Source: Zeugodacus cucurbitae (lineage: Eukaryota > Arthropoda > Insecta > Diptera > Tephritidae). Taken from it: a stretch of DNA of 64,000 nucleotides. Location: positions 51,916,001-51,980,000 of the forward strand of contig NC_071671.1 of assembly GCF_028554725.1 (NCBI RefSeq), in the 5' to 3' direction. A model generated the notes under the pieces. It worked only from the letters and a program-made list of their open reading frames with translations, made no database searches and was not told where the DNA came from. The position numbers and the translations under genes were made by a program. Below, one piece after another: positions 22,028 through 32,293 of the stretch; position 1 is the stretch's first letter, and every line of letters begins with the position of its first letter.

Positions 22028-22093
22028 AATAAGCTGTTGTGATTTTATTGTATTTTGTGAAACATATATTTAAATTTATAGATAGAATAGATT

Positions 22094-22124
22094 AATAAAA
22101 CATTTAAAATGTAATGTAAATAAA
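22094..22124 (+). terminator. Poly(A) signals of BEN copy 6
   Basis: AATAAA occurs at 22094-22099 and 22119-22124, followed by TTATGTATGTTTTTATTTT. Confidence 0.65.
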
Positions 22125-22172
22125 ATTATGTATGTTTTTATTTTGCTTCATAGTTGGTACGGTTCAGTAAAG

Positions 22173-22730
22173 GTTTTTTTTCAATATTTCTTTATTTATT
22201 GAATCTGCTTTGTTTAAAGCCTAACAATAAGTATTAAAATCTTAAATCTATTTACAACTGAGTAAGCTCAAGAATGCGTTTGAGCTTTTTTGGTGAGACG
22301 TTGCTCTTTAGTAGGCAGGTAAATCTCTTCTTTTTAAACGTGTTTAATTGAAGGAATGTACCAAGGCATTTGCCAATGGGTTTGGATGTACCATACATCC
22401 AAATCGGTTTTATGATTGTATTGTATAACAGGACTTTGTTGTCTAGGCTAAGTTTAGAATTTTGTGTAGAAGCCAATTTAAATTCGCTGCTTTAACTTCA
22501 TGCAAGTTACTTTACTCGCTATATGTTTCCGCCACGTAAGCCTTCGATCCAGGTGAATCCCAAGATAGCTTGGCTAGCCATTCTTCGACAAAAGTTAAGT
22601 GCTCGTCTAGCAATCTTGATGCTCTAAAGGGGCATTTGTTACGGCTTACTAGGGCTGTGTCATCCGAAAAAGTGGATGTCAATACGTTTTTAGCTATTGG
22701 AATGTCTGCTGTATATATTATGTACCACCA
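22173..22730 (-). mobile_element. Jockey-like fragment, truncated
   Basis: It has the same 3' end as the element at 12802 (T run, LLYNTIIKPIWMYG, FSDDTALVSR) but stops at TATGTACCACCA, where copy 4 continues into more reverse transcriptase. The truncation is shared by the copies after 31736, 34902 and 37865. Confidence 0.8.
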
Positions 22731-23359
22731 ACTTTCTAACCTAGCATTGCTGGCCGAACACACAGGAACTCAGTTCGCATCTGAAAGTCATTGTTATCAT
22801 TATGCAAATTTATATTGACCAAGCGGTTATTCCAATTTAATACCAGTCAGTTGTCGACCGTTGTGGGCCTACGGGATTTTTTGTTGGTTTCTCATCACAA
22901 CCACAAAACATAAAACATATTTTTTTAACAAATTAAGAAACTTAATAATTAATAAAAAATAATTCAATTGTACTTCAGCATTTTTTAATGCTTTTAATTT
23001 TCAATTATTGATCGATGATTATATTTATTTCGTTCAAATTTTGTCTCTGTGCTCTGACCGCGTTCACTGTTTTTTCAAATTGTTCCATTACAGTTTTTGT
23101 ATTCATCATCCAATTCCAACAAATGCGTAAGCTTATCATATTTACAAGGTCGATCTTAATAAGATTCTTTCGACTTATCCCAAGGATTTTTATTATATAT
23201 CTAAAATCTTAATTATATAATTATATATTTACATTTCTGATTTCTTTCACAATCGAGGTTTTCCGATATCATTTGTTAGTTCAGATGTAATTGCACTAAT
23301 TCACTAGTTATGAGAGTATTCTGCACCTTAAATAACTTATACGTTCTTGGTTTCGTTGG
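22731..23359 (+). repeat. Paralogous flank after the Jockey break
   Basis: From AACTTTCTAACCTAG the sequence matches 49217 onward: GGAACTCAGTTCGCATC against GGACTCAGTTGGCATCC, then TTTAATACCAGTCAGT and GTTGTGGGCCTACGG. The match is clear to about 22890 and weak afterwards. It recurs at 32294, 35245 and 38208. Non-coding. Confidence 0.7.
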
Positions 23360-23631
23360 CATTTAATTTTATGATAAAAAGCTAGCCAAGCAACAAATAT
23401 GCCAAACAAAACAAAACCTCACTCTCACCCCTGATGAGTGCACGTATTGTGGCAATTGATTGACGAACTTTGCTGAATATGTCAATGGGGGATAACTTTA
23501 AGCTATATGCTACAGAATGGATAACGGTACATGGTAACTTTAAGTTTACCGTTGGTAAGGCCGATAAAAGCAAAGTTTAATTTTAAAAAATTTAACAAAC
23601 TACCTTTTCAAGCAAATTCAAACTGATAATT

Positions 23632-23812
23632 CAGGTACCACAAAGGCACCTAGACCCTTTGAGTATTAAAAAACAATACGCTCTTGGAACGATTGGTTTA
23701 CCGTTACCTGTCAGTACTATAAATTCTACCTGCTCGACTTACAAGCGTGACCTAACCCAGATTGGTATAAATACGGCAAACTTTTACTCTCAACATCATA
23801 ACAATTTCAGTT
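23632..23812 (+). promoter_or_regulatory. Promoter of BEN copy 7 (B form)
   Basis: CAGGTAC is at 23632-23638, TTACCTG at 23704-23710, CTACCTG at 23726-23732, TATAAATA at 23766-23773 and TCAGTT at 23807-23812. It matches the copy 5 promoter over this span. Confidence 0.7.
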
Positions 23813-23852
23813 ACTGACTTTGAAACAACCACGCTTTGAATACCTAATAAAT

Positions 23853-24845
23853 ATGGATTTCTCCAGGGAAAACAAAATAAACATTAAAGAAGAAAATATC
23901 GAATCGACAGAAGAAGCACTTGACTTGCGATCATATGAGGCTTTCTCAAGAGAATGTGAGGACCGGAGTAAACTATCAGAGAAAGAGAATCCAAAAGTTC
24001 GGCAAGTAAAACGCCGTCGAGAGTATGATCACTACTACAATAGGGAAGTGAAAAAATTAAAACGAGACAACATAATAATTGTGAAGCAAGAGATGATAGA
24101 AAATGAAGTAAATCAACCAAACGTACAGTATCATTCACTACGAGGACTAGGAGTAAACATACCAATGGTACAGATACCATATGATCCGCAAAGAAACCTT
24201 GTATCAGGGATTGTTGACATCCCTAAGGAAATGATAATACCGGTTCCTTCCATAAAAAAGGAACCGGAATTCAAAGATTTTTCGACAATGATGAGTAGCA
24301 GTCTTAACAGAAACCTATCTATTAAACAGGAACCAGTCCACGAATTGGACACAATCTCTTCATTAAAACCAAGGCTTGTTCCAGCTCACGTCCATCCTTT
24401 TAGTGAAAACGTCATCATTAAGCAGGAGCCTACAGATCAGGAAAATCAGAAAAACTTATCTCCTAATTTCTCAAATGTCGATGACGATAATGTAAATTCA
24501 GCAATGGAGACAGCTAATTTAGAAATTGGTCCACATGGCACTTGCATTCCTAAAAGGAATTTAGAGTCGATAAATTGGATGGAACCGTCAATTGCCACGC
24601 GGAAACTCTTGTCTTTGGTATTTGATAACCAAACTCTTGCGACGCACACGCTTAGTGGCAAACCCTCGCCGGCTTTTCGGGATCGTCCATTAAAAGCGAA
24701 ACTTGATCCTCAGAAAGTGGCAGATGTAATATATTTTGTACAGCAGAGAGTACATTGTTCAGAAAAAGTAATTCGACTAGCAATCACGTCGAAATGCGCT
24801 GATACCGCAAAATTCGTTCGACGAAATTTATCCAAAACTAAATAA
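23853..24845 (+). CDS. BEN-domain protein, B form, copy 7 (330 aa)
   Basis: The protein is the same as copy 5; at least one silent difference is visible (CACGTCCAT at about 24389 against CATGTCCAT). Near-identity across gene and flanks shows that the 8.93 kb duplication is recent or is being homogenised. Confidence 0.88.
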   Translation: MDFSRENKINIKEENIESTEEALDLRSYEAFSRECEDRSKLSEKENPKVRQVKRRREYDHYYNREVKKLKRDNIIIVKQEMIENEVNQPNVQYHSLRGLGVNIPMVQIPYDPQRNLVSGIVDIPKEMIIPVPSIKKEPEFKDFSTMMSSSLNRNLSIKQEPVHELDTISSLKPRLVPAHVHPFSENVIIKQEPTDQENQKNLSPNFSNVDDDNVNSAMETANLEIGPHGTCIPKRNLESINWMEPSIATRKLLSLVFDNQTLATHTLSGKPSPAFRDRPLKAKLDPQKVADVIYFVQQRVHCSEKVIRLAITSKCADTAKFVRRNLSKTK

Positions 24846-24908
24846 AATAAATTGTTGTTATTGTATTGTATTTTGTGAAACGTATATCTAAATTAATTTG
24901 TATAGACT

Positions 24909-24934
24909 AATAAAAGTTTTAAAATGTAAATAAA
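24909..24934 (+). terminator. Poly(A) signals of BEN copy 7
   Basis: AATAAA occurs at 24909-24914 and 24929-24934, as in copy 5. Confidence 0.65.
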
Positions 24935-26056
24935 ATTATGTATGTTTTTATTTTGCTTCAAGAGTTGGTAGGGTTTAATATAGGTGTTCAAGCGATTTAA
25001 AAATTAAAAAAATCAAATGAAAACCAGGTTTTCAGTATATCTCTGAAAAAGGTTTTTCTTTTTTGCAGTAATCTATTCTAACTTGATCTATACCAATCCG
25101 CTTCCTAGTAGTCAGACAGAGTAGAACGCATCAGTATATGCAAATTGTTCGTATTTTTAGAGCTGTGACATATGCTATCGCGGATTTGAGGGAAGAACAT
25201 TTGTTTTATTAAATATTTTACAATCATCACAATTATGGATATTCACAGAAATAATTTGAGGTAAAAGGAATTCTTATTATTTTATATACTTGTGTTCCAG
25301 AAACTCGAGTTCTCTTTCATGAGATGTGAAATAAAATTGGCCGATGACAAAAAAATTTATACTTATTTCATAGTCACAAGCACTGTTAAAGCTCACATTT
25401 CATTAAACGCTACTATTTTAAGATTTTGAACCACCACCGCAAAATCGTAAACAGTCATAATGCGGAAACTCAATACATTTTTATTTCACCAGCATTTAAT
25501 TTTATGAGAAAAAGCTAGCCAAGCAAAAGGTTAAGTATATATGTATGTGGCTTTGCATTCTTAAACATTACAAAAATGCAAAGCCAGGTTTTAAGTATAT
25601 CTCTGAAAAAGGTTTTTGGTTTCTGCAGGAATCTATTGAATACATTCGAACTTGACCTATAGCAATCCGCTTCGTTGAGTATCCCCAAGGACTTATTCAT
25701 TTATCATTTATGGAGTTCTTGCTACACAATAGAGAACTAGCCAGTAAAAACTGATCTCTTAAGTTACAGGATTAACAATCAGCTGCTTTTAAAACCTCTT
25801 ACGATTAGCTTTTAACATCTATTCAAAAATTTGACTGTCAATCTATAAAAATGGTGACGAAAGGACGTATCCATTAATCCACCAAAGCCCTGGTATCATG
25901 AACGCTCCGACGACATTTCAAGCTGTTTTCGCAATTTAATCGAATAATTATGGACTGACATTCAATTCAATTCAATTTTGAGATTATTATTGGGCTATGT
26001 CTTATATTTCGCAAGTATTTACTGAATGGTAAATATGGGTGAAAGAGTAAATAGTA
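24935..26056. other. 3' flank of copy 7
   Basis: Copy of 16008-17129. Non-coding; no gene is seen. Confidence 0.5.
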
Positions 26057-26507
26057 GAGGGCATTGCGCACGACGGCGGCAGTTGGGGATTTCAAGCATC
26101 TACATCCACTTGATCCTTCCGCTGGAGTGCTTACTTCTATTCGGATGATATGTCCAAGGCGCTGTATTTATGCGCCGCACTATGTCCATATCTCCGAAGA
26201 GCTCACTTCATTCCAACGAATCCGGTACTCACCTACGTCCATGCTTCCGAACCATACATCAAACTTTTCAATTGCCTACTGAGCCCGTGACAGCACCTGT
26301 TGGCAATAGAGATCCTCCGATTGATTTCTTGGCTTTCCTCGTTGTTAGTGTAAATGCTGGGACCTAGGTAGACGAAATCTTTTGCTACCTCGAAGTTATA
26401 ACAGCCAACAGTGTCATGGTCTCCTAAACGCTGAGATCCTTTGCATGAGGACAGGAGGTAAATTTGGCATGCCGAAGAGGCGCCAATTATCCTATACACA
26501 TTATCTA
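26057..26507 (-). mobile_element. Old reverse transcriptase fragment, second copy
   Basis: Same as 17130-17580, carried along in the higher-order unit. Confidence 0.7.
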
Positions 26508-27683
26508 TAGGGAAGGGATAATTTGTCTCACTACCCTTTCCTACAGGGTAGCCCTACCTACATTATTGTTTTGATTGTATGTGGAGACTTTTGGTTGTCG
26601 CCCTAGTTTTATTGGCTCAAAGTAATATTGAGCTCATGCATTTAAATTGGATATAACTGAGATTGATATTCTTTTGTGGCAATATCAATTCTCCATTCAA
26701 ATTTTTGTACCAAAAGCTAGCGCACAAAGAATTCTAAAATAATTCTTATTATAAATACTACTTACGGAACCAAGCTATTAACCTTCCATGAAATTTCGCT
26801 ATTTTATCCATACTCTATTAGTTCTCTATTCTAGGTTTGGTAGTCTTCAATAATTGTTACTGTTCCCAATTCATATAAGTTATATTGCATATGGCTGGAT
26901 AAGTTTTCCATTGTTTCTACTTGGCGGTAGATAGAAGGGATGCTTAACCTTAACGAATAGGACAAAGCCTTTCGGAGGGTTATTTTATTCCCAGTAAATT
27001 CCCACTGAATTATAAACAACCGAACTATGGTCATCTAGCATACTCTAAACTATCTTTAATGTGTTTTTACCAAATATATTTTGGGGGCTATTAATTAGCT
27101 GAAAAGATTTTTTAATTAAAATTTATCACATTATGCAAATAAAAATAAATTCTACTATTTTTACTTGAAAATACGAATAAAACTTAAAAAACAGTTATTA
27201 AAAATCCATGCAGACTGGATAATTGAAACTAATTTAAACTGCTTATGTAAAGCTTAGTAATGTATAGCCTCTATTGGTTTCAGACAAATTCGTAAACAAG
27301 AGATAAAGGCGGTAATCATACTTGAAAGAAGAATCAAAGTTTTCAATTGAAAATAACGTTTTAAACGAAGGTCTGTCAAGTCACAAAAAACAGTGAATAT
27401 AACGCGAAAATTAGAAACAATAAAGAGTACAATTTTTGATCCCCAACCAAATGAAAAAATGACATGCCGTAATTAAAGACAGTTAAAGCGCGTGAATGCC
27501 GAGCCAAATAATGAATGAGTGCAATTTGGCAAAATGAATTTGCCTTTTCGCTTAATAAAGTAACGAATTAGTGAATTTGGCAGCGAAATCACGAGAGCGA
27601 AAAGCAAGCAAATAATTGAACCGATTAACAATGAAAGAACAAATGAAAGAACGAATTGATTCTGCAGCATTTTTAAGTTGGAA
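26508..27683. other. AT-rich flank, second copy
   Basis: Copy of 17581-18756; nothing recognised. Confidence 0.4.
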
Positions 27684-28794
27684 TATTTATTTGCTCGTGT
27701 AAACACTTTTAAAATAAACCCGAGTGATAGCCACAACTCACGTTCGTCAATACATGTACATATATTACGTACGGCAATATGTGATGTGTTATTATTTGTA
27801 TTCGTACCTCAACACTCACTCTTAAATTTGTTTATTGAAGTAAGAGATATGGAACACATTTTTATTAAAGTTGGGATGTCATTCTGGTATCTAAATATCG
27901 GCCAGAAAGTTTAATATTATTTAAAAAATATTAATTGACAACCCCTTCTGATCCGCCTCTTTCTAATGTGTCAAATTCTTAGCGGTTCTCAACATTCCCG
28001 CATGCATATTATTGAGGTGAGCGAAATGTTATTTTTAATAAAACTGTAATAAAGTACTAAACACAATAACATGCTTTGGTTGCCATAAAAGCTGTTGATA
28101 ATTTACTGCGGCACATACATTTTTTATTGGACCCACAATTATTTTGCCACAAGCACTTTCGTGTTCTACATACATACATACATTATTATTTATAATTTCA
28201 TTGTATGTTATGCTTGGAATGGTAGTTCTGTCTCATTAATTTTATTTCCTTTCTGTACACCACTTATGCATAAGCACTTTATATGTATGAAAATATAATG
28301 ATTTTTTTAAATGTTTGCGGTTTTGCAAATTATTTGCTTCGATGAATCCACTGGTAGGCTCATACTCTATGTCATGTACATACGTGATTTTTTTCTGTGG
28401 CGGTGGCCAACTGATAAATGGAGGACATTTGCAGCTATCATTTAAAATACGCATACCAGCATGTACTCAATAGTGAAATGAAGTAGTTGAAAACTTGTAT
28501 TAATCCAAAGACGACCAGTCAACTGATGATTGCATTGAGATGTTAAGCATCAGAGCGCACTTTGAGCTCTTGGGTAGATTATTTTCAACTCAAAATTTTA
28601 CGATATAAACTAGTATCATTCGGCTCCGTTTAATTTCTGTAGATATATATGTACGTCTATTACTAGCTATCAATGCCTAAAGTGTGGATGTTGATTGCTA
28701 AGATTGGCCAAATACGTCCGCTGTAGCCACTAGGAGACTCCAGGCGGCTTCAATGGCATCCGTTGTGTGTTTGAATAAAGTGCTTTCAACCCCA
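27684..28794 (+). repeat. Diverged paralogue of 45846-48005, second copy
   Basis: Copy of 18757-19870, differing by a three-base loss near 28528 and a few substitutions. Confidence 0.72.
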
Positions 28795-28807
28795 TAAAAG
28801 TGTGTCA

Positions 28808-28924
28808 GAGAAGCGCCGATTGGAAAACTGGAGAGAGAGGCCGCAAAAGGCAGAAAGCTTGGAGACGTTTCGTTCACCAGGCCAAAGCTCACAGAGGGCT
28901 ATAGAGCCAAATGATGACGATGAC
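28808..28924 (+). mobile_element. Tail of RTE-like fragment before copy 8
   Basis: Copy of 19883-20000. Confidence 0.75.
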
Positions 28925-29633
28925 CTTTCTAGTAACCGAACACTATCCCCGAACATTAGAACTTAACTAAATTTGGATTCCATTGACTGGACAGTTGAAT
29001 CAATACAATAATATTTTCAAACCACAAATTATTTATGATAAAAAAAATTTACTACCACATTTTTATGCACAATAACTTAAAATTCTTACCTGCAAAAATA
29101 CCTATGTCAGTACCAAAAAATAACTTTTTCACACTTTGGTATGGGTACACCTACTGAAATTTCTTTAATAAAGTCTGCGGTAAATCGGATCGAAATCCCT
29201 TTAAGTCTAGAATTTAATGATAAGAAGGCCATAAACAAAAAAGGATTATAATTGTTACTACTACCTTGGGATAATTCCAAAACTCTTATGTCATAAGTTC
29301 GCATACAAAATATTATTCGTGGATATTTCCATCAAATATTTTTTTAGAAGTTATTTACAACACATTAGACGAATAATACCAGACAACCTGACCGATAATG
29401 CCAGATAATAGGCGTCGGTTCTGTCGTCCACCATCTTAACTTTCTATATATTTACCATACAAGCTTTATGCTGCAAAATGGATAACGGAATCTATAAATA
29501 AGCGTTGAATGCCTTTCTAGTCTGATAAACACATGGTAACTTTAAGTTTACCGTTAGTAAGGCCGATAAAGGCGAAGGTTAACTTTTAACAATCAAACAA
29601 ACTACCTTTTCAAGCAAATTCAAACTGTTAACT
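28925..29633. other. 5' flank block before copy 8
   Basis: Non-coding; equivalent to 20001-20709. It has CCGTTAGTAAGG instead of CCGTTGGTAAGG near 29550. No gene is seen. Confidence 0.5.
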
Positions 29634-29798
29634 CAGGTACATAGACCCTTTGAGTATTAAAAAACAATACGCTCTTGGGACGATTGGTTTACCGTTACCT
29701 GTCGGTAAATTCTACCTGTTCGACTTACAAGCACGACCTAACCCAGATTGGTATAAATACGGCAAACTTTTACTCTCAGCATCATAACAATTTCAGTT
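29634..29798 (+). promoter_or_regulatory. Promoter of BEN copy 8
   Basis: CAGGTAC is at 29634-29640, TTACCTG at 29695-29701, CTACCTG at 29712-29718, TATAAATA at 29752-29759 and TCAGTT at 29793-29798. Confidence 0.7.
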
Positions 29799-29838
29799 AC
29801 TGACTTTGAAACAACAACGCTTTGAATACCTAACAAAT

Positions 29839-31590
29839 ATGGATTTCTCCAGGGCAAACAAAATAAACATCAAAGAAGAAAATATCGAATCGACAGAAGA
29901 AGAACTTGACTTGCGAACATATGAGGCTTTCTCAAGAGAAAGTGAGGAGCGGAGTAAACTATCAGAGAAAGAAAATCCAAAAATTCGGCAAGTAAAACGC
30001 CGTCGAGATTGTGAAAACTACTACAATAGTGCAGTGAAAAAATTAAAACGAGACAACATAATAATTGTGAAACAAGAGATGCCAGGAAATGAAGTAAGGC
30101 AACCAAACGTACAGTACCTGCATCATTCACTACGAGGACTAGGAGTAAACATTCCAATGGTACAGATACCATATGATCCGCAAAGAAACCTTGTATCAGG
30201 GATTGTTGACATCCCTAAGGAAATGATAATACCGGTTCCTTCCATAAAGAAGGAATCCCCTCAACATTCACTACAAGGACTTAGAGTAAACATACCAATG
30301 GTGCAGATACCATATGATCCGCAAAGAAACCTTGTATCTGACAAAATGATAACACCGGTTCCTTCCATAAAAAAGGAACCGAAATTCAAAGATTTTTCAA
30401 CAGTGATGAGTACCAGTGCTAGCAGAAACCTATGTATTAAACAGGAACCAGTCGACGAATTGGACACAACCTCTTCGTTACAACCAACGCTTGTTCCAGC
30501 TCACGTCCATCCTTTAAGTGAAGACGTCATCATTAAGCAGGAGCCTACAGATCAGGAAAACATATCTCCTAATTTCTCAAATGGCGATGACGATTTTTTA
30601 AGTTCAGCAATGGAGACAGCTTATTTAGAAATTGGTCCACATGGCACTTGTATTTCTAGAAGGAATTTAGAGTCGAAAAAATTAAAACGAGACAACATAA
30701 TAATTGTGAAACAAGAGATGCCAGGAAATGAAGTAAAGCAACCAAACGTACAGTACCTGCATCATTCACTACGAGGACTAGGAGTAAACATTCCAATGGT
30801 ACAGATACCATATGATCCGCAAAGAAACCTTGTATCAGGGATTGTTGACATCCCTAAGGAAATGATAATACCGGTTCCTTCCATAAAGAAGGAATCCCCT
30901 CAACATTCACTACAAGGACTTAGAGTAAACATACCAATGGTGCAGATACCATATGATCCGCAAAGAAACCTTGTATCTGACAAAATGATAACACCGGTTC
31001 CTTCCATAAAAAAGGAACCGAAATTCAAAGATTTTTCAACAGTGATGAGTACCAGTGCTAGCAGAAACCTATGTATTAAACAGGAACCAGTCGACGAATT
31101 GGACACAACCTCTTCGTTACAACCAACGCTTGTTCCAGCTCACGTCCATCCTTTAAGTGAAGACGTCATCATTAAGCAGGAGCCTACAGATCAGGAAAAC
31201 ATATCTCCTAATTTCTCAAATGGCGATGACGATTTTTTAAGTTCAGCAATGGAGACAGCTTATTTAGAAATTGGTCCACATGGCACTTGTATTTCTAGAA
31301 GGAATTTAGAGTCGATAAATTGGATGGAACCGTCAATTGCCACGCGGAAACTCTTGTCTTTGGTATTTGATAACCAAACTCTAGCGACGCACACGCTTAG
31401 TGGCAAACCCTCGCCCGCTTTTCGGGATCGTCCATTAAAAGCGCAACTAGATCCTCTGAAAGTGGCAGATGTGATATATTTTGTGCAGCAGAGGGTACAT
31501 TGTTCGGAAAAAGTAATTCGACGGGCAATCACGTCGAAATGCGCGGATACCGCAAAAATCGTTCGAAGAAATTTATCCAAAGCTAAATAA
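29839..31590 (+). CDS. Enlarged BEN-domain protein, copy 8 (583 aa)
   Basis: An intact frame 213 codons longer than the other A forms. Residues about 67-279 are duplicated in tandem, so the protein has four of the ~40-residue IPMVQIPYDPQ units and eleven psi-K-x-E sites. The junction reads RRNLES-KKLKRDN. The first unit ends 17 residues into the BEN domain (LEIGPHGTCISRRNLES), so this short BEN start appears twice. Only the final BEN domain (about 476-583) is complete. Both halves share the private change LCIKQEP (serine to cysteine), so the duplication came after that mutation. EVRQPN is found only in the first half. If made, it would be a protein with roughly double the SUMO-acceptor region and a single DNA-binding domain. 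Confidence 0.88.
   Translation: MDFSRANKINIKEENIESTEEELDLRTYEAFSRESEERSKLSEKENPKIRQVKRRRDCENYYNSAVKKLKRDNIIIVKQEMPGNEVRQPNVQYLHHSLRGLGVNIPMVQIPYDPQRNLVSGIVDIPKEMIIPVPSIKKESPQHSLQGLRVNIPMVQIPYDPQRNLVSDKMITPVPSIKKEPKFKDFSTVMSTSASRNLCIKQEPVDELDTTSSLQPTLVPAHVHPLSEDVIIKQEPTDQENISPNFSNGDDDFLSSAMETAYLEIGPHGTCISRRNLESKKLKRDNIIIVKQEMPGNEVKQPNVQYLHHSLRGLGVNIPMVQIPYDPQRNLVSGIVDIPKEMIIPVPSIKKESPQHSLQGLRVNIPMVQIPYDPQRNLVSDKMITPVPSIKKEPKFKDFSTVMSTSASRNLCIKQEPVDELDTTSSLQPTLVPAHVHPLSEDVIIKQEPTDQENISPNFSNGDDDFLSSAMETAYLEIGPHGTCISRRNLESINWMEPSIATRKLLSLVFDNQTLATHTLSGKPSPAFRDRPLKAQLDPLKVADVIYFVQQRVHCSEKVIRRAITSKCADTAKIVRRNLSKAK
30038..31315 (+). repeat. In-frame 639-base tandem duplication inside copy 8
   Basis: Unit one is 30038-30676 and unit two 30677-31315. 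The new junction AGTCGA-AAAAATTAAAACG combines the site GTCGATAAATTGG with GTGAAAAAATTAAAACG, sharing only GA. The length, 213 codons, keeps the frame open. Confidence 0.93.
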
Positions 31591-31656
31591 AATAAGCTGT
31601 TGTGATTTTATTGTATTTTGTGAAACATATATTTAAATTTATAGATAGAATAGATT

Positions 31657-31687
31657 AATAAAACATTTAAAATGTAATGTAAATAAA
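31657..31687 (+). terminator. Poly(A) signals of BEN copy 8
   Basis: AATAAA occurs at 31657-31662 and 31682-31687. This is the last gene-associated signal of the array. Confidence 0.65.
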
Positions 31688-31735
31688 ATTATGTATGTTT
31701 TTATTTTGCTTCATAGTTGGTACGGTTCAGTAAAG

Positions 31736-32293
31736 GTTTTTTTTCAATATTTCTTTATTTATTGAATCTGCTTTGTTTAAAGCCTAACAATAAGTATTAA
31801 AATCTTAAATCTATTTACAACTGAGTAAGCTCAAGAATGCGTTTGAGCTTTTTTGGTGAGACGTTGCTCTTTAGTAGGCAGGTAAATCTCTTCTTTTTAA
31901 ACGTGTTTAATTGAAGGAATGTACCAAGGCATTTGCCAATGGGTTTGGATGTACCATACATCCAAATCGGTTTTATGATTGTATTGTATAACAGGACTTT
32001 GTTGTCTAGGCTAAGTTTAGAATTTTGTGTAGAAGCCAATTTAAATTCGCTGCTTTAACTTCATGCAAGTTACTTTACTCGCTATATGTTTCCGCCACGT
32101 AAGCCTTCGATCCAGGTGAATCCCAAGATAGCTTGGCTAGCCATTCTTCGACAAAAGTTAAGTGCTCGTCTAGCAATCTTGATGCTCTAAAGGGGCATTT
32201 GTTACGGCTTACTAGGGCTGTGTCATCCGAAAAAGTGGATGTCAATACGTTTTTAGCTATTGGAATGTCTGCTGTATATATTATGTACCACCA
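31736..32293 (-). mobile_element. Jockey-like fragment after copy 8
   Basis: Copy of 22173-22730 with the same T run and the same truncation at TGTACCACCA. Confidence 0.8.

Larger units (their letters stand above)
14433..23359 (+). repeat. Higher-order B+A unit, first copy (8927 bp)
   Basis: The stretch starting CATTTAATTTTATGATAAAA at 14433 recurs at 23360, and everything between repeats in the same order: BEN copy 5 (B form), an old reverse transcriptase fragment, a paralogous flank, the tail of the RTE-like fragment, BEN copy 6 (A form) and a Jockey fragment. At the junction the unit's last bases TTTCGTTGG meet CATTTAAT; only a single G is shared with the original left border, so little or no homology was needed. 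Confidence 0.92.
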
